In this document: piece after piece, positions 9,122 through 20,346 of the stretch
Layout of the letters: every line of letters begins with the position of its first letter
Numbering within the stretch: position 1 is the stretch's first letter
Assembly: GCA_000708835.1 (NCBI GenBank)
Contig: DF237846.1
Span: forward strand, 1 to 21,718
Reading direction: 5' to 3'
DNA from: Klebsormidium nitens
Lineage: Eukaryota; Streptophyta; Klebsormidiophyceae; Klebsormidiales; Klebsormidiaceae
Length of the DNA: 21,718 bases
The notes under the pieces: model-generated
What the model saw: only the letters and a program-made list of their open reading frames with translations
Told to the model about the DNA's origin: nothing
Databases searched by the model: none
Made by a program: the position numbers and the translations under genes

Positions 9122-12100
9122 ATGGCCCTTTCAACGTCCTTGTCACGAGCGGCAGCATGGACGCCTTGTATTTGGCTGTTCCTTGTTGCATTCTGCAGCG
9201 TGTGCATAGAGACACAGGTAGAGGGAGCAAGTGGGACAGGCTTTCCGGTCAGCTTGCCCTGTGCTGCTGGCACATACTTCGACACCTCAGGGTGAGGCTT
9301 CCACCAGCCCCTCTGCTTTTTCGTAACGTTGTCATGTTCTGTTTTTCCAGACTTCAGGATCTGGTTGGAGACGTTCAATCTGTTATCTACCGCAGCTAGT
9401 ACCCATAGGTGAAGTGTTTTGAGCTTTGAAAATGCATCGTTAGCCTGCACTTATGGCAGATCCCAATCAGGAAACGGGTTGTTTTGCTGCGAATCCACCC
9501 ATCTTATGATCAGCTTGCGGTTACACTCCTTCTATATCTCAAATGTCAGTTAGCCAGCCCCATGCATTGCCTGCTTCGCTTTGATACCTTCTGCTAGCTC
9601 CTCATATTACTTCTGCCCTTGCAGCCTAGTCTGCCGAGCGTGCGGCCAATTCCAAGTTCTTCTACCAGATGGATCAGGATGCAAGTGTAAAGCTGGTTTC
9701 GCTTTCCTGGCCGACTCGACTGGAAAGCAGTCGTGTCAGTCGTGCTTGATCAAGGGTCAGGTTGCTTCTAGTGACGGCACTGTTTGTGTCGGTTGTAATT
9801 CTACTCTAGGGGCTGTCCTGAACACTGCTACTGGGGAGTGTGAGTGCTCTGCAGGAAGCGCTCTCGGTGAGTCTTAACAATCGGTGCTCTTTCCCTTGGC
9901 TTCATTTCTCTAGCTGTCTCGATCCAGCACCTCTTGCAGAGAAACAACTTTGCGTAGCTTAACGGACTGCACAGTCTCCAGCTTATCGAAAGGGTCAGTT
10001 AGTGCAGCAAAAGATGATAGCAATCACATGATCTGCAACAGGATATATCGTCTTTCCAGTCCTCGTGCTTGTTGCACGAGAGCAGCTACCATCAATCACA
10101 TCTGCAAAACTCAATACCGGGGTGTCTCCTTTCCGCTTGCATAACGCTTTCTTGAGAAGCCAACACCAGCAAGAAGCAATGAACCATGAACCAGCTTCTG
10201 TTGAATTGAAAGCACTACTTCTTCTTTCTTTCTTCACAGTTGAGTTCGATAACGCTGGGACCCGGCTACCTGCCAAAGCGTGTACGCAGTGTCCAGCAGG
10301 GGCGCATATCTCGTCCGTTGAGCCAGAATTATGTCAAGTGTGCTCCGGCGGTCAGGTACATTACCCTGCAACTGTCCGCTAAAGGCCCTTATCTCTTAGA
10401 TCACCTCCAGTTGCTTTGAGATCAGCTGAACAACAGTGCTGGCCCTCTTGCAAGGCACCTTGCAGTGCAAAGGAGCTGGCTGTGAATTGTGCCCTGCCTG
10501 TTTCTTCAGTAATGCTACTCTTGACCGACAATGAAATTTCCGACATGCGTGATGCAGAACAGTTGAGGCTCATCAGGGAGAAGCTTCGGCCACCCCAATC
10601 TCAGCAGAAGCTCATTTTCGACGAAGTTAAGGTGGTCTTCTTTCTTCCTCAAAGTAGACTCAGCAGAATCGATAGCATGAAAAGCTCTGTTACTCAAGCC
10701 CTGCAGAAAATGATTCTTTCGTTTGAATTTTTTGTTTTGCTCCCCTTTAGGTCTTTGACACCAGCTCCCAGACATGCCAATGTCCAGTTGGGTCGAAGAC
10801 GTGCGTACAAGGGAGCTCACTGCTGGCATCGACTGCTCAAAGGCTGGGTGTCAACATGGACGGGAGCACTTTGGTAAGCATTTCATTCGACGGCGATAAC
10901 AACGATGTTCGTTTCGTTCAAGCAGATCGAGGTTACCTTTGGGACTGGGCTCCAATAGGCAAACCTCTGTCTTCTCTTGCCGTCTTCAGAACGGAACCGC
11001 CTTCCTTTGGCCGCCGAAGACCTTTAAGCTAGCTCTAGAGCTGTGCACTCTGAGGCGGAGCTTGTCGATGCAACAATTGCAACTCGTCCTGCATAACTCG
11101 CCCCGTGTAGGTGCTTCGAGATCTGCAGGTATGCAAGAAGGGTGTCGACCTGCTTGGAAGGACACAGGGCTAAGGTCGATCGCTTCGCTTTTCAGGACGA
11201 TTCGGCTCAGATTTTCGTCGCATGTGTTTGCAGGTCAACTACTACGACATTCCCACGCCGTACGGAGGAGGCACGACCAAGTCACTCAACTCCGACCTCT
11301 TCGCTCAGATGCTGCCACTGGCCGCGACTTGCGCTGTGAGAGCGTGAACTAATCTGGTCATTGTGTTCGTCCGAGTCACTGTCAACCCTTAGACTTAGGA
11401 ATGCATGATATCTGGACATATCTAAAAGTTTCTGGTTTGAGAGCTCAGATCCCTTTCATATGGTGCCTTGGATCTACGGTAACCCTTCAGCCCAAATTGC
11501 TTCGCTTCGACCCGCCGGCCTTGTCAGCAGATCCGCTCTGTAGTTTTGCAATCTATGTGCCAGCTCTTGGCATTCTGGAAGGCAGCGGATGCTTCAGCGT
11601 CTACCACTGCGCTCTAATCAAAGTATGATCGAAGACAGACCGGAAAAAGAAAGAAGATCATGCGTGCAGTGATTCAGCCCCGCTTTGATACCGGTGTCCT
11701 CCATTCAGGCGTCCGGCGACCGCGCGGCTTGCAACGCGCTCGCCAACCTATGCGTGCTAGAGCTGTACGACAGGAGCAGCGCTGCCTGTGAGCTTTACAA
11801 CGCGCTCGTCACGTCTAAGCAGAACTCCGGACAGTATCACACTACGGACGGCTGGTGAGTCTTTTGAGCGGTGCGCAAAATCTTGAGCTGCTGCCTGAAG
11901 CATTCTGGGTCAACGTTCACCTTCGCGTTGGCGATGCAGCTCCAATGGTCAAGATCTGATCCAATGGACAAATTGATACCCCAAGTTTCATCCAGGAAAA
12001 AGGCAAGCAGCTAGAAACCTAGCAACCAAAAGGTTTGGGAAGTGCAGCAGATTTGCACTTTGACAACTGGACCCGTAAGACCAATTACGTCCGTGTACCT

Positions 12101-15100
12101 TCCTAGGCAAACTCTATTCAAGACAACCCGCTCCAACAAAACAGTAAGTATGTAAGATTTCACTGATCTGGACCGCGATCGTCATACAGGTCCGACACGC
12201 TCCCCTGGCTTTACTACTCGGGCGACGCCGAGAGCTGGCTCCGGAGGACGGACCTCCAGTCTTCAGTTTCCTTCCAGCACCAAGCGCCGGGAAGCTCGTC
12301 AGCAGCTGACGTCACGCTGGTCCTGTCGATGTTTACCTTGAACGGGACTTGGCTCGGCTTTCAGAACTTAACGAGGCAGTTTCAGGTAAGGTCCTCAATC
12401 GATGTGAGGACTTGCTCCGCCGTTTCGAAAGTGACAGAGTCAAACGCTTTTTGGGCGTTCTCAAGTGCGCCGATTCAACGAAGCTGGTCCCGTTTTCCTT
12501 CTACGTGAGTTGCAAAATCGCCCTATCATTGATCACCATATGCAAATGAAAAACACATGGCCAGGGGATATTGGCAAATCAGACAGCTTCCTCTCCAGAA
12601 AGGACATTCAAGTGGTGGCGAGCACTAATCAGCTTATCAAGCTTCTACGTCTTTCGCAGCTGTGCAATGGAAACGAAGATGACGTCAACCAGTGGCAGCG
12701 TATTGGGACCGATTACGAAAACAGCTGCGATCTGAAGCTGACAGCCGTCCAGCACTTTGAGCAGAGCGACGAGCCAATCTTCTACGATATTTGTATCCCT
12801 CTCGCACTGGATCAAAGTGCAGCTTCCCATAACCCCTGAGTGCTTCCCATCTAAGAGTTTTGGCAACTGCTTGGTTATCCAAGTTGCATGGGTTCTCCTT
12901 CATCAAAAGTCTTAGTCTCTCTTGTACCCCGTTCGTTTCTTTGCTGAACCTTTTGTGCGCATGCGAGTCCGCCTCACATGTACTGAGCGTTCACCCTTGA
13001 CTGCAATCCTAAACCAGATTTCCAGGACGGCACGAACCTTTACCCAGTGCCTCTTCTGATGTTGGACTACCGGTCGCAAGGGAAGGTCGCGAACCATCCG
13101 CTAAGCAGCGGTCTCGCGGTGAATAACGTTCTCACCCGCCGCATGTTCCTCATGGATTTCGTCTCCGGCAAGGTGAGAGACTAACCTACTTCTACAACTG
13201 AGCTTTGAGAACCGCTTCAATTCGCAAATTGCTCGTTCCCATGACGGAACGCGTGCAGAGCTCCAATGCAGATTGAGAAAGTCCTCGAGATGACTTTGAG
13301 CACGGACACAATGATATTCTAAAAGCCAGACGGACTTCAAAGCTGTGAGAATGTAAGGCAAGAGCCAGGACCCAAGCCGGCGGTCGCAACACTCTGGCAA
13401 CGTAGAGTCTCGGAAGGTACGTGCCACGTAGATTGTACCCTCGGTCTTCTGACGTCACTGGCAGCCATATAAATCTTCGACGCCGGACCGGTGTGTCCAA
13501 TCAGCGGATCTTTACATCAGGGGCGCGTATGCGGGTCTTTGTTATCGGGCTTCCTTTCAATGGATGCTTCAAGTAGAGAAACGGTACTGCAGGTGGCAGG
13601 GGCCAAGCCTCAAGCAGTGCGATACGCGGAGTCGATTGAGCTTCTGATCACTCTTCAGCCGGGCACCAAGAGCCGGATCTACCCGCCGTCGATCACGGTC
13701 AAGTATGCGACTCGTGATCCGCAGTACGAGGGATCAGTTGCGAACCAGGTATGCAAACAGAAAATCAGTTCCAATTCGAAACGGCTTGTTGACTTGGTGG
13801 ATACGAAGGATCGCCAAGAGGCGGCCCGCTGGCCGTTTCTGATTCAGTTGAGCTGGTGATTTTTAGCTGAGTCCAACTAAGCCGGTGTCTCCTCCTTTCA
13901 GTTGTTCAAGCACCCAGATCATTGAAAAATTGGAAATTGTTACCTTACAGAAGGCCAACCTTGGCCGTGGCAAAGTTGGGCAACTGAGCGACTCGATCCG
14001 ACTTTATTTCTTCTGCAATCCGTAAGCATAGCCACTTGAACATCTTGCGCAGGGCTGACAGCGCGTCTTCTTCTCGGGTGCAGGCTTCCTTTTCGGTGCT
14101 TTACACCATGGGAAAATTCGGATTCTGGAGCGTGTGGACGATCATGATCATCATTTGCCTGGTCGTGTCCTTCTTCTTCTGGTGAGCTTCCACTCTGGCG
14201 TTCCCGCTTATGGAGATGCCGCGGGCGTTTTTCTCCACAACACTGACACCAACTTTCACCTCTCTGAAGTCACGAAAGCGACGGCTGGCCTCGTTACAAT
14301 ACAAAACCCTTGTCGAGGAAAGATATCAGACTTGTTTTGCATGAAAACATGGTGAGGGAAGCGCTTTCGCAAAAGCCTGTTCCTATACCTTGCTTCAGCA
14401 AGTTGATAAGTCATATCTACCATCTCGCGCAAAAAGGATAAGCAGCCGGTACAGTTTCCAAGCTCACCTAGTTTTTCCTGTCTCCCAGGTGCTTCCAGAT
14501 GTTTTCGTACGTCCGAAGGCGCCCCGAGCAGCTGCTAGACCTTGTGTTTCTCTTGCGGGGCGTGATCGAAGCCGCGCGGATCGTTTCCCGGCTCTTCTTC
14601 CTGCTGAGCATCTGCGGGGCAGCCTACTGGTTCATCTTCTTCAAGATGCAGTCAGTGGTCTACGTCATGATGCCGACTGACAAGCAAGTCAAGTCGTTCC
14701 GCCTGGTGCTGATCGTCGCTTTCGTTGGAGAGGTCAGGTTCTCGACTTCTTGTGGGTCTCTAATTGATAACTCTGCATTTTCGATATGACTTTCTTGAGG
14801 AGACTGGCATCGGTGATGCCAAAGCTCCAGATCCGCAATCGTTTTCTAGCTTGTTCTTAACTGTTCTTTCGGAAGGCGTGCTATTACAGGAGTTCTTATC
14901 ACTTGTCTCTGTCCTTGCTTATAACTAGGGCCCAGTTCAAAAACAACACTCGGAATTTGAGGTATCTAATACTGAAGTGCGTGCCTTCCACCGATGCAGC
15001 TCATCAACATACTGGACATTTTGTGGCGCCAGACCCACTACGACATTTTCTTTGTTGACTGGGAGAAGTCGAAGCTCACAATCGGACCGTCCGGAAACAA

Positions 15101-18100
15101 GGAGCCCGCCCCAGTCTCGGTCTGGCGGACGCTCTTCGTTGCCAACGAGTGGGAAGAGCTTCAGGTAAAGGCGGCTTTCGTGGATTCTGGAAGCTGCTTC
15201 CGATCTCTTAAGGGTGGATTTCCCTCCACAGCTTCTAAGTCAGCTCCTGATGTGGCTCTAAGTCCTGAATCTTACGTTCCCGAAACTTGCTCTTTCACTT
15301 GCTCTTGCTTAATCCTGCTCTTCCCGAAAATTTCTCTTGCTCTTGCTGCAAAATCTATGCATGGCTACCTCTACCAGTTTTCTCTCCTCTCCCAACGCTG
15401 TCACTTAGCTTCCCCACAACTGACACGTACCATATTCGCTTTCTTCCAGGTCAAGCGCCAGACGTGTATCGAATTCACGCTGTTTGCGCTTCTCTTTCTT
15501 CTCGTGGCGCTCCGCCTCGAGGGCCTGTCCAACATCCACCCCACCCTCTTCAGCCTGTCGCAAAAAGACTACTACCAAAGCAGCTGCATCCTCCGGTTCT
15601 TCATCAGCACGATCTTGTGGCTGGCAGTTTCTATACTCCAGGTGAAGATTTAAAATGAACCTGACAGTCGAGGGGCGCTGTTGTAAGAGCTAAACCACAT
15701 CTGTTTCCCTGCAATTCTGCATCTCGCTCTAAGGGCGCAGGTTCTTCACGATCTGAGGTCAGGAGCTCATAATCAGCTTTTCACCCTCTCCGGTCCGCCA
15801 AAAGAAGAAGCATGGTCATATATTCCTTAGCTATCATTCCTCTGTTGTTCGGAAGCTTCCGTATTGGCGTTTACGGGCGGCAATGTCCGTATAGAAGAGC
15901 GTGGAGTGGCGGGTACTTCTCACTCAGCCAGTTAGAGACTCTCAATTTGGAGTCGCTTTTGTTTGCAGAGGCTCTTGACTACCACAATACTGCACCGCTA
16001 CGTGGAAAATCCACTGATCCAGTTTGTCGACCTCGCCTCTCTGGCAAACGTCAGCGTCTTCATCTTTGAGGTGCGCGAGTCGGTGGCCCATCTGTAATTG
16101 TTGAGTGTTTTGTTGAGTTTTCTGCTGAGATTCTCACGCAGCTCGATCATTTTCCAGTATCTTACATTCACGATTGCGCGTAGGTTGTTGTTAAGCCATC
16201 ACCGTAGCAATGCTTGAAGAGCTTGGAACTTGTTTCAAGAGATGCTTCACTTGGTCTACAAAAAGGGTTATGCAGTTGGCCGCTGAACCAAATCAGGTTT
16301 TTGGGCGCATCAAAGCAGAAATTTTTCGACAGTTGCAAGCATTTGAGTTTCGCTCCCTCTCCGCTTGCAGGACCTGCTTTGTGGCTACTATATCCACGGC
16401 CGCTCCCTAATGACTTTTGCGGACACGAGTATGCTCGTCCTGAACGCTGAGCTCAGGAAAGAACAGGTAAGCTAGGCAGGATCATTTAGAACGCTGCCCG
16501 TTGAGATGACTATCAGAGCCGATATCTTCTGATCCTGGTTCCGCCGACCGCTGGAAAGAATTTAAATTGAGGGCCAGAAACCGCCTTTGAACTGAACTGC
16601 AAAACCTCTGCCGCTGTTACAAAAGTGGCCTCAGACATTTTCACTGTGCGGACGTCCACGTGACGGCGGCACGCAGAAAGATCTCTGTCTGGACATTAGA
16701 GAAACTGGCGGATCGGTTGTATCCAGATTGATTGGAAGGGTCGTCCACTGGCATCAACAATCACCTTCAACGGATAGAACTACTTTTTTGTTAATCGCAA
16801 GAAGTCTTCTATTCCAAACTGAGACGTTGGAGCGCCATCTGAGCTCCGTCTGTTTTCGAAGTGAACTGGCTCACCAAATAAGACACTAAAACCTTGAATC
16901 TGGTTCGCTATTTCGCAGGAGGGCGTCGTCTCCAACCGGGGCCTCTTGTCGAGCGCCAAGAAAGAGCTAGCGGACAGCCAAGTCTTCGAGATCTACATCA
17001 CCTCTGAGCTGCGCCAAAAGTACGACGCAAAGTTCCTTCGAAGAATCAGTGAGGTACGTCCATCCCTCAGGCCTCGAGAACATCACAGCTTCTCGTCTCC
17101 CAGACTTTGCTCCAAAACCTGGAATTTTGTTGCTACTTTGAATTGAGTTTCAGGCTGGCGAGACGCAAGGTTTGAAGGCTTCTCACCTGCTGAAATATGG
17201 TGAGAATTCTTTGCACGGCAGTTCAGGCCCGTTCTATTTTTTGGATGCGGTCCGCGGCCGCGCGCAATGAAGCTGCACGCAACACGTACGCGCGACGGCC
17301 TAGACACGAACTCTGGAAGCGGGTCGTTTAGACTGGCCCGTGATGAGGACGGTTTTGAACGACCCAGCTCGTGCGGTCCACAGGTACCGGCCCTGCCACG
17401 CTCAAAATCCCGAGGCGCTGAACGGGGCGCTCAGTCCCAAATCGTATCCGAACCCGCAAAGCAGGACGCGCGCGTGGCGACGCGCGCGGCGGCTTACCTA
17501 TTTCAATCTCGAAGTGAACCCATAAAGTGTTCGTATCTGCAGAACAGCCCCGGCACGCTCGCCAGCCCGGGGGAGCCAATCGGAGAGCTCATCTCCACAC
17601 CATGTCCTTAACCCTCAATGGAGCGCGCTTCTCGCTCAAAAGCTTCAGGAACGATTCTGACATGACGTACGAGCTGACTGCCGAAAATAACAGCGCCCGT
17701 TCTTGACCTGCAGACCCGCCCCGACACGCTCGCCAGCCCGGTGGGGCGAACCGGGGCGCTCATTGAGAAATGGTTCTCACAATTTCCAGACCTGTGCGCG
17801 CACCAGAGGTTGAGGACGCCGACCAGAAGCCCTTCGTTGGGTTTGAAAGTTCATTGCGTGCCGCTTTTTGATCTGCAGAACCGGCCCCGCCACGTGCGCC
17901 AGGGGAAGCCAACCGGGGCGCTCGATTTCCTATGGATCTCACACAGAGTCTGCAGCGCACCAGATCCGGAGAAAATGACCAGAAGCGCGTCGATTGGTTC
18001 AAAGATTGATTGCGTCCCGCGTTTTTGTTTGCAGACCCGGCCCCGACACGCTCGCCAGCCCGGGGGAGCGTACCGGGCGGTCCACGAGCTGCCGGAGGAC

Positions 18101-19080
18101 ACCATGATACGCGCCCAGGAGGAAATTGCCAGCCTGTTCCGTAACTTCGTCAACCAGATGGAAGCGGAAGTGTCGAAGCGGATCGTCGTCAAGCGGACGT
18201 TGCAGAAGCTGCTGGACATGCCGCCGGACATGGCGGCGCAACGGAGCCCCATCTTTTACCACGGTGAGAGCCACTCGTCGACATAGCAATCTCCCATTCC
18301 CTGTGCGGACGGCGATCCACACAAGGGTCAGGTTGTGACTTCAAGCGGTGCGAAGGCAGGGCCGTGAGCTCAAACCGCCTACCGCCGAGATGTTTCCGTG
18401 TCCACTGCGTGCTTGGATATAATGGATGCATCCGCTTTATGAAGTTTTCAGCATGGTCATTCTAAGATGCAACAATGATGACTCTGAAAACGGAATCGCT
18501 TTCGTTTCTCAATAACTGCTTCTCTTTGCCCTTGGTAATTCAAATGAACCCTTTTTCAATGGTTTTCAAGAAAGTGCGAGACAAAGGTCCCTTTGTTCAT
18601 GTAAGCAGCGGTCGTTTTACTTGGTGCTTTCTGAGACGCATCCCCGGTACGTGGGGAACGAGGGGTTGTAAAACGATCTTCTGAGAGCTTCTGTGATGTT
18701 CGAAACACATCTGTGGGGAAAGGAGGGGTGGAAAAAAAAATTTGAGAGCTCCTTTTCCAGATGAAAATTGCGACATCGTTCTGGACGCTTTTTAAATACG
18801 GACTCTACTTTGCGACAGAAGGCAATCACACTGAAAACTCTTTTTTTCTGGCACAGATTTCTCGAACCGTTTCGGAAGGGTCACGTTCTACGGGATTGAA
18901 GGTCACCTAATGATTTTCAACATCATGGTATTTACGATGGCTGATCTCTGCTTCAAAAGCACGACAATCGCTCTGTTTGTAACGTATCTTGTAGAGCGTC
19001 TTCTAAAGTTTGTAAGGAGTGCATTAGGTCAAGCTAACACGTCAAGGAAGAGCCTGATAGACTCTAGATTCTTGATCTGA
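9122..19080 (+). CDS. TMEM67: Meckelin (TMEM67/MKS3), ciliary transition-zone membrane protein, 19 exons
   Basis: Meckelin belongs to the MKS module at the ciliary transition zone. Exons: 9122-9291, 9625-9866, 10240-10355, 10751-10873, 11234-11335, 11709-11854, 12190-12385, 12660-12792, 13018-13172, 13593-13748, 14084-14181, 14489-14732, 15000-15164, 15450-15641, 15969-16070, 16371-16466, 16919-17053, 18035-18263, 18857-19080. All phases fit; the sum is 3024 bases, 1007 residues (human about 995). Residues 1-30 hold a signal peptide; about 48-190 is a Cys-rich region of CxxC pairs; then a globular ectodomain with family blocks such as LPWLYY and PIFYDIYF. Membrane segments lie near 528-546, 577-597, 614-635, 688-705, 731-750 and 951-978. 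Cytosolic signatures include VSVWRTLFVANEW, CGYYIHGRS, QFVDLAS and the C-terminal SLIDSRFLI, all matching the family. The weakest point is the start of exon 18: alternative in-frame acceptors exist at 17714 and 17879. Flowering plants lack this gene along with cilia, so it implies motile cells. Confidence 0.95.
10466..10520 (+). repeat. Cys-rich exon-like relic in meckelin intron 3
   Basis: After a CCTTGCAG acceptor-like site the frame reads C-K-G-A-G-C-E-L-C-P-A-C, then Phe-Phe-Ser-Asn-Ala-Thr-Leu, a CxxC pattern like the gene's true Cys-rich exons. The end (GTAATGCTACTCTTG) resembles GTAATTCTACTCTAG in exon 2 (about 9796-9810). No donor fits the phase needed to join exon 4, and joining exon 3 directly to exon 4 gives the expected family sequence, so I treat this as a decayed exon copy or a chance resemblance. 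Confidence 0.35.
17384..18034 (+). repeat. Tandem array of four meckelin exon 18 heads, about 160-base period
   Basis: Exon-like starts follow an AG at 17384, 17543, 17714 and 17879, and the true exon starts at 18035; spacings are 159, 171, 165 and 156, all multiples of three. Each has a CTGCAG-type acceptor and a variant of ACCCGGCCCCGACACGCTCG followed by CCAGCCCGGGGGAGC and a GGGGCGCTC block. The intron part is copied too: GACCAGAAGC and the T-rich stretch before the acceptor at 17821-17878 recur at 17978-18034, and ATGGTTCTCACA near 17770 recurs as ATGGATCTCACACA near 17932. The 17384 copy is the most diverged. Nothing in the array matches the SOD arrays in sequence, only in architecture. 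Confidence 0.92.
17714..18263 (+). other. Possible extended exon 18 through in-frame repeat copies
   Basis: In the frame of exon 18 there is no stop from 17678 to the exon end at 18263. Splicing from exon 17 to the acceptor at 17712-17713 or 17877-17878 would therefore add 107 or 52 residues without frameshift. The added residues start with repeated Thr/Asn-Arg-Pro-Arg/Asp motifs. The junction lies in a poorly conserved cytosolic linker of the family, between the EIYITSELRQKYD block and the helical segment ending in SPIFYH, where insertions could be tolerated. The next copy upstream (17543) is closed by TAA at 17609-17611. The short form starting at 18035 matches the family length better. Confidence 0.45.
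18651..18752 (+). repeat. Two-copy direct repeat in meckelin intron 18
   Basis: GTGGGGAACGAGGGG followed by GAGAGCTT (18651-18690) recurs as GTGGGGAAAGGAGGGG followed by GAGAGCTCC (18713-18752), a period of about 62 bases. It lies just over 100 bases before the last exon's acceptor at 18855-18856 but does not contain exon sequence, unlike the arrays upstream of exon 18. Confidence 0.6.
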
Positions 19081-19201
19081 GAAATTTCTAAGGAGGCAGC
19101 TATAGAAAAAACGAGATTGAAGAAGGGAGCACCCTGTGCAGCGCGGCGCGCTAGCTGTACGCGAGACGTGGCACGGCCTGGATAAACGTGGTTAAGGAAT
19201 C

Positions 19202-19654
19202 ATGCACTCAATTGAAGGCCGCCCGCCAACCACTGGCATGCCAACACATATTTCGGCCCAATGCTTAGATCCAATCACATATACTCATCAACGCCGTGCC
19301 GCTTACAAACTAAAAGCTTCGCGTGAATATGTGAAATTTGAAGGATACTTTACATGCTTCAACGATACTGGTCGGACTGTGACCTGCCGTATTTAAGGTC
19401 CATTCCGTCAGCTCGTAGGCGACACTAATCGTGATCTCATCATCATTGTGGACGTGAATAACAAATATCGACAGTCACGGCGCCTTTCAGATGCAAACAC
19501 ATTGAAGCAAATGGAAGTCTATGCAGACGGTGAGCCGCCTGATTGCCTTGAGCGGGCCGTGAATATGACTCACGTACCGCCCGCTCGGTTCATGATTAGA
19601 TCATGTCGCATACACTTAAGCTGCTACGATACTTACATGCATACAGATCATTAA
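19202..19654 (+). pseudogene. Protein-like frame interrupted by one TAA, unknown product
   Basis: A frame from ATG 19202 runs 64 codons to TAA 19394-19396, then continues in the same frame, open for a further 85 codons to 19654. Both halves look protein-like: the first has mixed hydrophobic and charged residues ending EYVKFEGYFTCFNDTGRTV, and the second has LVGDTNRDLIIIVDVNNKYR followed by a long acidic/basic segment. Frame agreement across the stop suggests one former gene of about 150 residues. Base composition is more AT-rich than the neighbouring exons. I recognise no family; it could be a transposon-derived fragment, a dead gene copy, or chance. Confidence 0.35.
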
Positions 19655-20346
19655 CTACGCTTGCTTCTATCTATCATTGAACAGATCTGGATTCGTGACC
19701 ATAGCAAGCGCCTCGCACCCTCAAGCGTCGGCACAGGAAAAGGCCGGGTGATGGTAGAGACTGAAAGGGGGCCATGAAAAGCTTCTTACTCGAGTTTAAT
19801 CTCTTCAGCTCGGAGAAATCAAATGCACATGATCCATGATTTCGGTGGGATGCAATCACACGTCCCCTCAGCCTAGTTCTCCACTTTTAGGTCCTCGGAA
19901 ACAATATCACGTTTGCGTTTTCACAACCAAATAAACCAAGGTGACGAAACAGCTTTCAAAACAGCGATCTCTTGATCTCTAAATCAATAGATGGATCTGT
20001 CAAGTAATTTCGAACCTGAGCTAGATGCTGTCCTGCGGCTAGCTAGCTCATGCTTTGGATACTACCATCTATTTGACTGTCGAGGCAGAGTCAACCCGGC
20101 AAAGTGGACAAAAAGCTAGATAAAAACCTGATCAGCATAAATTATGGGGGACTATCTATCTATGATCATAACGCAAACCGGATGTGCCACCGCTAAATCT
20201 TGTCCTGAGAACGGAATATATGATCTGGTTAGTGCATTCTGACGGCTAAGCTGAAGGACCGTTTCACGAAGCTACTTTTCAAGCTGATATCCACGTCCTC
20301 TTTGGCGCCAATTATGCGTACAGAGAATCCTGAAAAGTCGGAAGGA
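19655..20346. other. Intergenic region between convergent genes, nothing recognised
   Basis: AT-richer DNA holding the 3' UTR of the minus-strand glycoprotein gene. CTAGCTAGCTCATG near 20038-20050 and TATCTATCTATGATCATA near 20154-20170 are simple short repeats. No spliced frame resembling a protein was found. A frame at 19674-19859 on the minus strand is short and featureless. Confidence 0.4.

Noticed and set aside
10985-11110. Possible extra meckelin exon after a CTTCAG site
   Set aside because: Joining exon 4 (ending 10873) directly to 11234 is in phase and gives the expected family spacing; no donor with suitable phase was found for an exon here.
13330-13400. Possible relic of meckelin exon 10 head in intron 9
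   Set aside because: Only about 11 of 15 bases match around GCCAGGACCCAAGCC; too short and GC-rich to separate from chance.
17741-18286. A separate 181-codon gene
   Set aside because: It is the open frame of meckelin exon 18 read backward into its own upstream repeat copies, so it belongs to meckelin and is not an independent gene.
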